Below, one piece after another: positions 1 through 7,791 of a stretch of DNA of 64,000 nucleotides. The position numbers and the translations under genes are program-made. Source of the DNA: Halomarina salina (GTDB lineage: Archaea; Halobacteriota; Halobacteria; Halobacteriales; Haloarculaceae); assembly GCF_023074835.1 (NCBI RefSeq), contig NZ_JALLGW010000001.1:2170001-2234000 (forward strand). The letters run 5' to 3'. Each line of letters starts with the position of its first letter. The stretch's first letter is position 1. A model generated the notes under the pieces. That model made no database searches, was not told the DNA's origin, and saw only the letters and a program-made list of their open reading frames with translations.

Positions 1-1198
1 CGACCACCCGCGGCACATCGAGGTGCAGGTCATCGCCGACCACCACGGCAACGCCCGGCACCTCGGCGAACGCGACTGCTCGCTCCAGCGCCGCCACCAG
101 AAGGTAATCGAGGAGGGGCCATCGCCCGCCCTCGACGAGGACCTGGCCGAGGAGATCCGCGAGTCCGCCCGCCGCGGCGTCGCGGAGGCGGACTACCGCA
201 ACGCCGGGACCGTCGAGTTCCTCGTCAGCGACGGCGAGTTCTACTTCCTGGAGGTCAACACCCGCATCCAGGTCGAGCACACCGTCACCGAGGAGATTAC
301 GGGCATCGACATCGTGAAGTGGCAACTGCGCGTCGCCGCCGGCGAGGAACTCGGCTTCTCGCAGGACGAGGTGGAGATAGAGGGCCACGCGATGGAGTTC
401 CGCATCAACGCCGAGAACGCGGCGAACGACTTCGCGCCCGCGACCGGGAAGCTCTCGACGTACGACCCGCCCGGCGGCATCGGCGTCCGCATGGACGACG
501 CGCTCCGGACCGGCGACACCATCGGCGGGGACTACGACTCGATGATAGCGAAGCTCGTCGTCTACGCGAGCGACCGCGAGGAGTGCATCGCGCGCTCGAA
601 GCGCGCGCTCGCCGAGTACGACATCGAGGGCGTCACGACCATCATCCCGTTCCACCGGCTGATGCTCACCGACGAGAAGTTCGTCGGCGGGACGCACACC
701 ACCGACTACCTCGACGAGGAACTGGACACCTCGCGCATCGACGAGGCCCAGGAGAAGTGGGGGAAGGAGACGGACGCGAGCGAAGAGGACGAGCAGGTCG
801 TCGAGCGCGAGTTCACCGTCGAGGTCAACGGCAAGCGCTTCGAGGTGTCGCTCGAAGAGCGCGGCGAACTCGCCGTCGCTGCCGGCGGCGACTCCGGCGG
901 CGGGAGCCGTCCGCAGAAGCGCTCGGGTGGCTCCGGTGGCGGTGGTGGTGGCTCCTCGGGCGACTCCGACGCCACCAGCGCCGCCGGCGACACGGTCACC
1001 GCAGAGATGCAGGGCACCATCCTCTCGGTCGGCGTCGCGGAGGGCGACGAGGTCGAGGCGGGCGACGTGCTCTGCGTCCTCGAAGCGATGAAGATGGAGA
1101 ACGACATCGTCGCCGAGCGCGGCGGCACCGTCACCGAGGTCGCCATCGGCGAGGGCGAGTCGGTGAACATGGGCGACGTGCTGGTCGTCATCGACTGA
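1..1198 (+). CDS. accC: Acetyl-/propionyl-CoA carboxylase, biotin carboxylase + biotin carrier subunit (5' truncated)
   Basis: The reading frame is open from base 2, so the gene starts outside the window and about 398 codons are visible. The first half is the C-terminal part of an ATP-grasp biotin carboxylase: it contains the HIEVQV and [16 protein letters not shown] motifs and the biotin carboxylase C-terminal domain. A Gly/Ser-rich linker (about 890-990) leads to a biotinyl domain with EAMKMEND; the biotin-accepting Lys codon is at 1091-1093. In haloarchaea such subunits pair with a carboxyltransferase to carboxylate acetyl- or propionyl-CoA in the cytoplasm; which substrate is used cannot be told here. 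The biotin ligase gene lies 1.4 kb downstream, which fits. Confidence 0.93.
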   Translation, partial: DHPRHIEVQVIADHHGNARHLGERDCSLQRRHQKVIEEGPSPALDEDLAEEIRESARRGVAEADYRNAGTVEFLVSDGEFYFLEVNTRIQVEHTVTEEITGIDIVKWQLRVAAGEELGFSQDEVEIEGHAMEFRINAENAANDFAPATGKLSTYDPPGGIGVRMDDALRTGDTIGGDYDSMIAKLVVYASDREECIARSKRALAEYDIEGVTTIIPFHRLMLTDEKFVGGTHTTDYLDEELDTSRIDEAQEKWGKETDASEEDEQVVEREFTVEVNGKRFEVSLEERGELAVAAGGDSGGGSRPQKRSGGSGGGGGGSSGDSDATSAAGDTVTAEMQGTILSVGVAEGDEVEAGDVLCVLEAMKMENDIVAERGGTVTEVAIGEGESVNMGDVLVVID

Positions 1199-1363
1199 AC
1201 GCAGTCTCCCGCTCGTTCGTTCGCTACACGCTCTCGCTCGCGGTACAGTACGACGATTCGCTCACCGCTCAGCATCGCTCGCAGCGCAGCGCCGAACGAC
1301 CCCACCGACTGCGGGGCTCCCCGACCGTGGACGCTAAACCGCTTCGGCTCCTGTCACGAAACA
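1199..1363. repeat. Intergenic stretch with degenerate haloarchaeal hairpin-repeat words
   Basis: No gene. The stretch is made of words such as gctcgttcgttcgct, ctcgctcgcgg and catcgctcgcagcg. A 17-base run, tcgctcgcggtacagta (within 1235-1255), recurs exactly in the gap at 52.9 kb, marking a dispersed degenerate repeat. Confidence 0.45.
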
Positions 1364-1678
1364 ATGAGCACCGACGGCCAGACGGTCGACGAGAACGACC
1401 TGCGCGAACGAATCTCGACGTTCCTGATGCGCAACTTCCCGCAGATCAAGGGTCACGGCGGGAGCCACGAGATCCTCGACCTCGACGCCGAGGAGGGGTC
1501 GGTCACCATCGCGCTCGGCGGAGCGTGTGAGGGCTGTGGCGTCTCGCCGATGACCATCCAGGCGCTGGAGACGCGACTCCCCCGCGAGATACCGGAGATT
1601 CGAACGGTGCGCGCGGAGACGGGCGACTCGTTCGCGGAGGGCGGCCGCGGCTTCGACCCCGACGACGTGCCCTTCTGA
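1364..1678 (+). CDS. NifU C-terminal-domain-like Fe-S scaffold protein
   Basis: This 104-residue acidic protein has the layout of a stand-alone NifU C-terminal (Nfu) domain. A helical N-terminal part containing FPQIKGHGG is followed by beta strands and the cluster-binding segment CEGCGVSPMTIQALE, with the CxxC at about residues 57-60. Nfu-type proteins carry an Fe-S cluster on the paired cysteines of a dimer and hand it to target enzymes in the cytoplasm. It has its own spacing of 165 bases from the carboxylase gene, so it is probably transcribed separately. I infer the role from the family; no partner gene is adjacent, although a HesB/IscA-type protein is encoded at 39.9 kb. Confidence 0.85.
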   Translation: MSTDGQTVDENDLRERISTFLMRNFPQIKGHGGSHEILDLDAEEGSVTIALGGACEGCGVSPMTIQALETRLPREIPEIRTVRAETGDSFAEGGRGFDPDDVPF

Positions 1679-1727
1679 CCGTCGAATCGACGGAACGCTT
1701 TTCTCTCGGCTTTCCCGACTGTTCGGT

Positions 1728-2534
1728 ATGCGAACATGGGCCGCACTGCTCGTCGTCGCGCTGGTCGTCCTGGCCGGCTGTGGGAGCAGTTCGGCGGTGG
1801 ACTCGGGCGACGGCGTCGCCGACATCACGCCGGCGTCGGTACCCACCGACCACCCGATGGACGACCGACCGCCGGGCGTCGGGCGGAGCGGGCTCAGCGA
1901 CCCCATCGCGCTGGCCGACGCCCACGCCGAGTCGCTCGTCAAGCGGAACTTCACGGTACGGACCCGCTCGGTGATTCGGGACTCGAACGGGACGGCCCTG
2001 CGGGAGGTGACCCGCGTCGCTCGGTACGACCCGCCGGTCACCACCGAGACGTGGTCGTACGGGGAGACGACGTCGTCGCTCGGCCCCTCCTCCGGAAAAA
2101 CGGTCGAACGGTGGGCGAACGGTTCGACGGGCGTCGTTCGACTCGTCGGGGAGCAGTCGGTCCGATACAGCGCGTCTTCGACAGTCGGGGCACCGACGCT
2201 CCGGGACGAACTGTACGGAACCCTGCCGGCGCTGCGAGACGGGCAGACGACGCTGGACGGGTCGGCGTATCGCGTCGAGACGACCGAGCCGCCGATGCTG
2301 TACGGTCCGTACACCGGCGTCCTCTCCGCCGTCGAGTCGTGGAACCAGACACTCGTCGTGGAGCCGGACGGCCGGATTCGGTGGCTCCACATCGAGTTCG
2401 CCGGCGAGGCGTCGACGCCGTCGGGGACGGTCCCCGTCACCGGGAGCTACGACGTGCAGTTCAGTGGCATCGGGAGCACGTCGGTCGAACGCCCGGACTG
2501 GGTGTCGGTCGCCCTGGAAGCGACCGACCAGTAG
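1728..2534 (+). CDS. Secreted lipoprotein of unknown function
   Basis: A 268-residue protein starting with a hydrophobic signal segment that ends in a lipobox (VVLAGC at about residues 13-18), so Cys18 is the likely lipid-modified residue anchoring it outside the membrane. The mature part is polar and acidic with N-x-S/T glycosylation sequons (NFT, NGT, NGS, NQT). Its beta-rich pattern resembles the haloarchaeal outer lipoproteins that are LolA/LppX-like, but I cannot assign a family. The ATG at 1728 follows a T-rich box by about 30 bases, consistent with a leaderless transcript. birA starts 41 bases downstream. Confidence 0.8.
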   Translation: MRTWAALLVVALVVLAGCGSSSAVDSGDGVADITPASVPTDHPMDDRPPGVGRSGLSDPIALADAHAESLVKRNFTVRTRSVIRDSNGTALREVTRVARYDPPVTTETWSYGETTSSLGPSSGKTVERWANGSTGVVRLVGEQSVRYSASSTVGAPTLRDELYGTLPALRDGQTTLDGSAYRVETTEPPMLYGPYTGVLSAVESWNQTLVVEPDGRIRWLHIEFAGEASTPSGTVPVTGSYDVQFSGIGSTSVERPDWVSVALEATDQ

Positions 2535-2575
2535 CGGACGAACAGCCTCATACTCCCTCCAGCGCAAGCGAGCGC

Positions 2576-3517
2576 ATGAACGAGACGCGCCTGCGGGTGC
2601 TCTCCGCGCTCGCCGACGGCCCGGTGTCGGGGCCGGCGCTCGCCGACGAACTCGACGTCTCACGCGCCGCCGTGTGGAAGCACGTCGAGGCGCTCCGTGA
2701 GGCCGGCTTCGAGGTGGTGAGCGACGACGGCGGCTACGCGCTCGGTGCGATGCCACCCCTCCACGAACTCGCCATCGCCCTCCACCTGGATGCGCCGTTC
2801 GCCGTCGAGTCCCACGACAGCATCGACTCGACGAACCGCCGCGGCCGCGAACTCGCCGAGTCCGGCGCGTCGGACGTGGCCGTCGTCGCGGACGAACAGA
2901 CCGGCGGTCGCGGCCGACTCGACCGCGCCTGGTCGTCGCCCTCGGGCGGGGTCTACCTGAGCCTCGTCGTCCGGCCGGACGTGCCGATGCGCGACGCGCC
3001 CCTGTTCACCCTCGCGGCCGCGGTAGCGGCGGCCCGTGCCGCCCGCGAGCAGGGTGTCGACGCACGCATCAAGTGGCCGAACGACGTGGTGGTTCCCCGC
3101 GACGGGACCAGCTACGACAAGCTCTCGGGCATCCTCACGGAGATGCAGGGCGAGGCCGACCGCATCGGGTGGCTCGTCGTCGGCGTCGGGACGAACGCCG
3201 AGGCGACCGCGGACGAGTTACCCGAGGGGGCGACCAGCGTCCGCGCAGAGACTGGCGGGGTGGACCGACGTGCGTTCGCCCAGCGCCTCCTGGCCGAGTT
3301 CGACGCGCTCCGGTCGGACCTCGATTCGGTCGTCCCCGCGTGGCGAGACCTGGCGCTCACGCTCGGCCAGCGGGTGCGCGTGGAGACGACCGACGGCGAC
3401 GTCGTCGGCGAGGCCGTCGACGTGGACCGACCGGGGACGCTCGTCGTCCGGCGCGACGACGGCGAGGCGGTCCGGGTGAGCGCGGGCGACTGCGAACACC
3501 TCCGACCGGTCGAGTGA
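2576..3517 (+). CDS. birA: Biotin--[acetyl-CoA-carboxylase] ligase BirA with N-terminal helix-turn-helix
   Basis: A 313-residue biotin protein ligase. Residues 1-60 form a winged helix-turn-helix (ALADELDVSRAAVWKHVEAL), so it may also act as a repressor, as BirA does in E. coli. The catalytic domain shows TGGRGRLDRAW (biotinyl-AMP loop), KWPNDVVV and a SGILTEM segment, and the C-terminal 50 residues form the SH3-like domain. It attaches biotin to the Lys of the AMKM motif; a substrate, the carboxylase subunit, is encoded just upstream. The ATG at 2576 gives the complete helix-turn-helix and sits next to the end of the lipoprotein gene. Confidence 0.94.
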   Translation: MNETRLRVLSALADGPVSGPALADELDVSRAAVWKHVEALREAGFEVVSDDGGYALGAMPPLHELAIALHLDAPFAVESHDSIDSTNRRGRELAESGASDVAVVADEQTGGRGRLDRAWSSPSGGVYLSLVVRPDVPMRDAPLFTLAAAVAAARAAREQGVDARIKWPNDVVVPRDGTSYDKLSGILTEMQGEADRIGWLVVGVGTNAEATADELPEGATSVRAETGGVDRRAFAQRLLAEFDALRSDLDSVVPAWRDLALTLGQRVRVETTDGDVVGEAVDVDRPGTLVVRRDDGEAVRVSAGDCEHLRPVE

Positions 3518-3532
3518 GCGGCCGAGTCCCGT

Positions 3533-4639
3533 CTACGGCAGTACGACCTGCTCGACGTCGCTCGTCCCCGCTCGCCTGACGACCGCTCGGACCACGTCCT
3601 GCGCTCCCGCGAGGTTGTCGGAGTCGCCGTCGAGGACCAGCAGTCGGGCCTCTCGTCCCGGTTCGACGACGCCGCAGTTCAGGCCCGCCGCGTCCGCTCC
3701 GGCGTGAGTCGCCATCCCCAGCACCTCGCTCGCGGAGCAGTCGTACAGTTTCGCCGCGAACTCCATCTCGCGGAACATCGAGGGGGCGTTGAGGAACACG
3801 TTGTCCGTCCCGAGCGCGACGGTGGTGTGCTCGCGCAGTTCTTCGACTGGCGGCAGACCGACGTCCGTGACGAGGTTCGAACGCGGGCAGACCGCGACCG
3901 GTATCCCCTCGTCCTCGACGCGTCGCAGGTGCTCGTCGTCGGCGTGGACCATGTGGACGAGCAGGTCCGGGTCGAGTTCGAGTGCGGGGTCGATGTCGCT
4001 CGCGTCCACCTCGCCCGCGTGGATGGCGAACGGCTTGCCGGCGTCCCGTGCTGCGGCCCGCTCCTCGGTGAAGTCGGTGTCGTTCGCACCGCTCGCGCCG
4101 TAGCCGTCGGCGACGTCGAGGACGCTCGCGTCACCCCGACCGTACACCGTCGGGTCGATGGCGAGGCCGTCGAGCGCTCGACGGAGCTGGTCGACGCCCT
4201 CAACGCCGCCCTCGCGGAACTCGAGGAACGCGCCCGTCCCCGAGCGCTCCATGTACCGGAGCGACCGGACCATCCCGGCGACGAGTTCGGGGTCGTCTGC
4301 CGCCCGGAGCAGGCGGTGCTTCAGGCCGTCGGGCGGCGCGACGAGTTCCTCCAGCGAGAGGCCGCCGCCGGCCTCCTTGGCGATGGAGTCGCCGATGTGG
4401 GTGTGGGCGTTGACGAACGCCGGGAGGACGACGGCGTCGGAGTCGACGCGCTCCTCCTCGACGGCGACGACGTCGCCGTCTTCGACGACGACCCGTCCCT
4501 CGACGGGGTCGAACTCCCGGCCCCGGAGTATCGTCCCCGCTATCGTCGTCTCGCCGTCGGTCGTCTCGCGGTCGGTCCTCACCGCGTCGGGGTCGCCGGT
4601 CGGTGTCGTCCCGTCCGAAGCCCGGTCGTCCTCACTCAT
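3533..4639 (-). CDS. Amidohydrolase-family metal-dependent deaminase/hydrolase
   Basis: A 368-residue member of the amidohydrolase superfamily. Metal ligands are visible in order: HTHIGDS near residue 80, HAGE, HMVHADD and the GTDN aspartate near residue 290. The N- and C-terminal composite beta domain is present. The pattern fits the cytosine/adenosine/chlorohydrolase branch that deaminates nucleobase-like substrates, but the substrate cannot be read from sequence. The chosen ATG (4637-4639) overlaps the stop codon of the upstream HD-domain gene by eight bases, so the two are translationally coupled; a longer frame adds 15 residues that look like read-through from the HD gene. The coupling suggests a joint role in nucleotide or nucleobase turnover (inference). 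Confidence 0.8.
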   Translation of the reverse strand: MSEDDRASDGTTPTGDPDAVRTDRETTDGETTIAGTILRGREFDPVEGRVVVEDGDVVAVEEERVDSDAVVLPAFVNAHTHIGDSIAKEAGGGLSLEELVAPPDGLKHRLLRAADDPELVAGMVRSLRYMERSGTGAFLEFREGGVEGVDQLRRALDGLAIDPTVYGRGDASVLDVADGYGASGANDTDFTEERAAARDAGKPFAIHAGEVDASDIDPALELDPDLLVHMVHADDEHLRRVEDEGIPVAVCPRSNLVTDVGLPPVEELREHTTVALGTDNVFLNAPSMFREMEFAAKLYDCSASEVLGMATHAGADAAGLNCGVVEPGREARLLVLDGDSDNLAGAQDVVRAVVRRAGTSDVEQVVLP

Positions 4640-5867
4640 CGCGCGCCTCCTCGAACTCGTCGAGCGTGGCGGTCCGCGAGCCACGGATGTCGCTGACCAG
4701 TGCGTCCAGGTCGAGGCCGAGGACGGACTCGGCGGCGTGGCCGACCTGTTCGGTCACGTCCCGGGGAGCGTAGACGCCCAGTCGCCACTGGTCCTTCTGG
4801 ACGCGCATGACCGCCTTGACGAGCGTCGACTGGTCGCGCAGGCGGCGTACCTGCCCGTTGACGACGACGCGACTGGTCGACTCGGGGATGTCGGGGCGCG
4901 ACGGGACGTCGAGGACGACCTGTTCGGCGTCGACGCCGGCCTCCGCGGCCACCTCCCGTTCGTACTCGCGGATGGTGTCGTGGTCGGCGTCGATGAGTTC
5001 GTCGTCCACGACGTCGTACTCGGCCCAGACCGCCCGTTTGTAGAGGTCGCGGGTGTCGAGACGGCGGGCGTACTCGGCGGTCTCACCGCACTGTCGCAAC
5101 GCGACCCTGAGGTCGTCGTCGTCCATCCGCCGGAGCTCCCAGGCGTCGGTCGCGTCGGCTCGCAGGAGGCCCTCTGCGGCCCGCCGGAGCATCGCCTTCG
5201 AGATGCGGGCGACGTGGTGGCTGTAGACGGTCGGGTTCATCAGCGCCCGCGCGAGCAGGAGCGACTCGCCGGTCTGGACGTTCCCCTCGCCCAGCACGAG
5301 TTCACCCTCCGTGAAGTCGAGTTCGCGGACGAGACGACCGGTGTCGATGGTGCCGTAGGGGACGCCGGTGTGGTGGGCGTCGCGCACGAGGTAGTCCATC
5401 CGGTCGACGTCCAGTTCCCCCGAGACGAGCTGGCCGTACTTCCCGTCGCCGCGGACGAGGTCCGCGACGGCCGAGGGCGAGAGGCCATGGTCCCGGAGCA
5501 CGTCGGCCACCTCGCCCTCCGTGAGCAGGTCGTCTATCTCGTCGTGGTAGCGACCGGTCTGCCGGTAGACGAGGTCCTCCAGATTGTGGGAGTACGGACC
5601 GTGGCCGGTGTCGTGGAGGAGCGCCGCGGCGCGGATGCGGGCGGCGTTCGTCCCCTCGATACCGAGGTTCGACAGCGCCCGGTCGGCGAGGTGGTAGACG
5701 CCGAGGGAGTGCTCGAAGCGCGTGTGGTTCGCCGACGGGTAGACGTACGAGACGGTCCCCAGCTGGCGGATGCGCCTGAGGCGCTGGACGATGGGGGTGT
5801 CGAGGAGCGCCTCGGCCACACCGTCGACCTCGATGTGGTCGTGGACGCTGTCCTTGATGGAAATCAT
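4632..5867 (-). CDS. HD-domain phosphohydrolase, paralogue 1 (COG1078/dGTPase-like)
   Basis: A 411-residue HD-domain hydrolase. The signature residues are H..RFEHSLGVYHLA, LLHDTGHGPYSH and the later VDRMDYLVRDAHHTG. The family (COG1078) contains dNTP triphosphohydrolases and related metal-dependent phosphohydrolases. A TATA-like tract (5889-5897 read on minus) lies about 25 bases before the ATG, suggesting a leaderless transcript. It overlaps the amidohydrolase gene downstream. A second gene of the same family lies 0.7 kb upstream, and the two share a 99-bp stretch with no mismatch (see repeat entries). The likely activity is hydrolysis of a nucleotide; the specific substrate is unknown. Confidence 0.88.
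   Translation of the reverse strand: MISIKDSVHDHIEVDGVAEALLDTPIVQRLRRIRQLGTVSYVYPSANHTRFEHSLGVYHLADRALSNLGIEGTNAARIRAAALLHDTGHGPYSHNLEDLVYRQTGRYHDEIDDLLTEGEVADVLRDHGLSPSAVADLVRGDGKYGQLVSGELDVDRMDYLVRDAHHTGVPYGTIDTGRLVRELDFTEGELVLGEGNVQTGESLLLARALMNPTVYSHHVARISKAMLRRAAEGLLRADATDAWELRRMDDDDLRVALRQCGETAEYARRLDTRDLYKRAVWAEYDVVDDELIDADHDTIREYEREVAAEAGVDAEQVVLDVPSRPDIPESTSRVVVNGQVRRLRDQSTLVKAVMRVQKDQWRLGVYAPRDVTEQVGHAAESVLGLDLDALVSDIRGSRTATLDEFEEARDE
5338..5436. repeat. 99-bp perfect direct repeat, copy 1 (inside HD paralogue 1)
   Basis: Bases 5338-5436 are identical to 7225-7323, including every synonymous codon position. The segment encodes the shared 33 residues that include VDRMDYLVRDAHHTG. 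Sequence on both sides diverges immediately. Confidence 0.95.
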
Positions 5868-5951
5868 GGCGGCGCTTGGGTCGCGTTCGCTTAAAAACCG
5901 TCGCCCGCTACCGCCCGTGTTCGGGTGTGAGCGGGGGTTCTCTCCGACTGG

Positions 5952-6452
5952 TCAGGGCGGCGTGGCCGTACCGTGTTGCTGGTCGAACGTCTCACCGAGT
6001 TTCGAGAGGGTCCCGAGCGCCTGCTGTTCCTCCCGAAGGGTCTCCTCGAGGAGGTCGGCGACGTCGTCCATCCCGAGGTCGGACGCGAGGGGGACGAGGT
6101 TGCCGTACACCGCTATCTCGTAGTGTTCGGCCTTCTGGGCGGTGGTGACGTTGTAGCGGTCGAGCGCCATCTGGTCGGGCGACGAGGCCAGGAACGCCTC
6201 GTGGTCCGCCAGCAGCCCGCTGACGGCGCGGTCCTCTCGCTCCTCGACGGAGATGCCGAGCGTGTTGAACAGCTCCTCGAGACGGAGTATGTGGACCCTC
6301 GTCTCCTCGCGGTGCGCCGAGAACGTCTCGGCGAGCCGCTCGTCGCTGGAAGAATCCGCGAGTCGTTCGAGCGCGTCGTAGAACTGGTGTTCCGCGTAGA
6401 AGGTCTCGCGGATGGCGTCGGCGAACATGTCTTCGGTCGTGGTTGGGCACAT
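5952..6452 (-). CDS. DUF892 / YciF-type ferritin-like protein
   Basis: A 166-residue, almost wholly helical acidic protein. It has the four-helix-bundle pattern of DUF892 (YciE/YciF): FADAIRETFYAEHQFYDAL at the start, HREETRVHILRLEELF in the second helix, AEHYEIAVYG and a final LLEETLREEQQAL helix. Repeated E and H residues are spaced as in di-iron ferritin-like proteins. Family members are stress-associated. The gene sits between two paralogous HD hydrolase genes on the same strand, 85 bases before the second, so it may be part of the same transcription unit. A bound metal is inferred from fold similarity, not shown. Confidence 0.82.
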   Translation of the reverse strand: MCPTTTEDMFADAIRETFYAEHQFYDALERLADSSSDERLAETFSAHREETRVHILRLEELFNTLGISVEEREDRAVSGLLADHEAFLASSPDQMALDRYNVTTAQKAEHYEIAVYGNLVPLASDLGMDDVADLLEETLREEQQALGTLSKLGETFDQQHGTATPP

Positions 6453-6590
6453 CGTCGTTCTCCGCCGGTACGAGCGCTACCGACTGGCGTAAGCTCGCTC
6501 CTTGTAAGGGACGGGCGGGTCGCCGGGACTGTCCGCCCGATGCGACGGTCCGCTCGACGCTCGGTGGTGGGAGCGGTCGAGAGCGGCGTC

Positions 6591-7754
6591 TCAGTTCGAC
6601 GCGTCGTCGATTCCCAGCACCGACCGCGCCGCGCGCGAGACGTCGTCGACGTGTTCGTCGGGCGTGTAGACGCCGAGTCGCCAGCGAGCGCGTTCGCCCG
6701 CGCGAAGTGCGCCGACCAGTTCCGAGGCGTGTTCCAGTCGCTGGACGCTGCCACCGACGACGACGCGGGCGTTCGCCTCGCGCATCGAAGGCAGGGAGGG
6801 GACGTCGAGCAACACCTCGTCGTCGGGGACGCCCGCCCGGGCGGCGATGTCCGTCTCGGCCTCCCGGATGGCCTCGCGTGGGAACTGCGCGACGGCCGCG
6901 GGAATCGTCTCCTGGCCGACCCACAGCGCACGCTTGAACAGGTCGCGCTCCTCGATGCGCCGACCGAGGTCCGGAGCGTGGCTCCGGAGTCCGACCAGCA
7001 GGTCGTGGTCGGCGAACCGGCGGAAGTGCTCGATGGAGACGCCGCCGTCGACGATGCGTTCGGCCCCCCGTTCGAGCATCGTCCCCGCGATGCGCGAGAC
7101 GTGGTGTCGGTAGACGATGCCGTTCATGAGCGAGCGAGCGAGCAGCATCGACTCGGCGGTCTGGACGTTCCCCGCCGCCAGCACCAGTTCGCCGTCGCGG
7201 ACCCGCAACTGTCGGACGAGGCGGCCGGTGTCGATGGTGCCGTAGGGGACGCCGGTGTGGTGGGCGTCGCGCACGAGGTAGTCCATCCGGTCGACGTCCA
7301 GTTCCCCCGAGACGAGCTGGCCGAGTTCCCCGTGGCCCGCGACGAGGTCCGCCACCCGCTCCGGCGAGCAGTCGTGGTCGCGCAGGACTTCGGCGGCTTC
7401 GGTCCCGCCGAGCAGGTCGTGAATCTCGTCGTGGTGTTCTCCCGCGTGGCGCATGATGACGCCCTCGGTCTGGTGGCCGTACGGACCGTGGCCGATGTCG
7501 TGGAGGAGCGCCGCGGCGCGGACGTGGGCTGCCCGCTCGCCGGTGACGCCCAGCGAGTCGAGGGCCTGCCGGGCGAGGTGGTAGACGCCGAGGGAGTGTT
7601 CGAAGCGCGTGTGGTTCGCCGACGGGTAGACGAGTCTGACCGTCGAGAGCTGTTTGATGTGTCGGAGTCGCTGGACGATGGGTGTGTCGACCAGCGCCTC
7701 GGCGACCGGGTCGAGCGCGATGTGGTCGTGGACGGCGTCCTTGACCGTGTTCAT
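6591..7754 (-). CDS. HD-domain phosphohydrolase, paralogue 2
   Basis: A 387-residue paralogue of the gene at 4632-5867, with the same order of motifs: SANHTRFEHSLGVYHLA, LLHDIGHGPYGH and VDRMDYLVRDAHHTG. The ATG at 7752-7754 starts a protein that aligns from its first residue with the other copy (MNTVKDAVHDHI against MISIKDSVHDHI). The open frame continues 104 codons further upstream, but that part is Arg/Pro-rich shadow sequence of the neighbouring gene. The C-terminal halves of the two proteins differ clearly, so the functions may have diverged while the middle segment is kept identical at DNA level. Confidence 0.88.
   Translation of the reverse strand: MNTVKDAVHDHIALDPVAEALVDTPIVQRLRHIKQLSTVRLVYPSANHTRFEHSLGVYHLARQALDSLGVTGERAAHVRAAALLHDIGHGPYGHQTEGVIMRHAGEHHDEIHDLLGGTEAAEVLRDHDCSPERVADLVAGHGELGQLVSGELDVDRMDYLVRDAHHTGVPYGTIDTGRLVRQLRVRDGELVLAAGNVQTAESMLLARSLMNGIVYRHHVSRIAGTMLERGAERIVDGGVSIEHFRRFADHDLLVGLRSHAPDLGRRIEERDLFKRALWVGQETIPAAVAQFPREAIREAETDIAARAGVPDDEVLLDVPSLPSMREANARVVVGGSVQRLEHASELVGALRAGERARWRLGVYTPDEHVDDVSRAARSVLGIDDASN
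7225..7323. repeat. 99-bp perfect direct repeat, copy 2 (inside HD paralogue 2)
   Basis: Identical to 5338-5436 over all 99 bases; see that entry. A second, shorter near-identical block encodes the SANHTRFEHSLGVYHL region of both genes. Confidence 0.95.
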
Positions 7755-7791
7755 GTCCCCTCGCTGGTGATGGGGGGAGAAAGGTGCCTCG

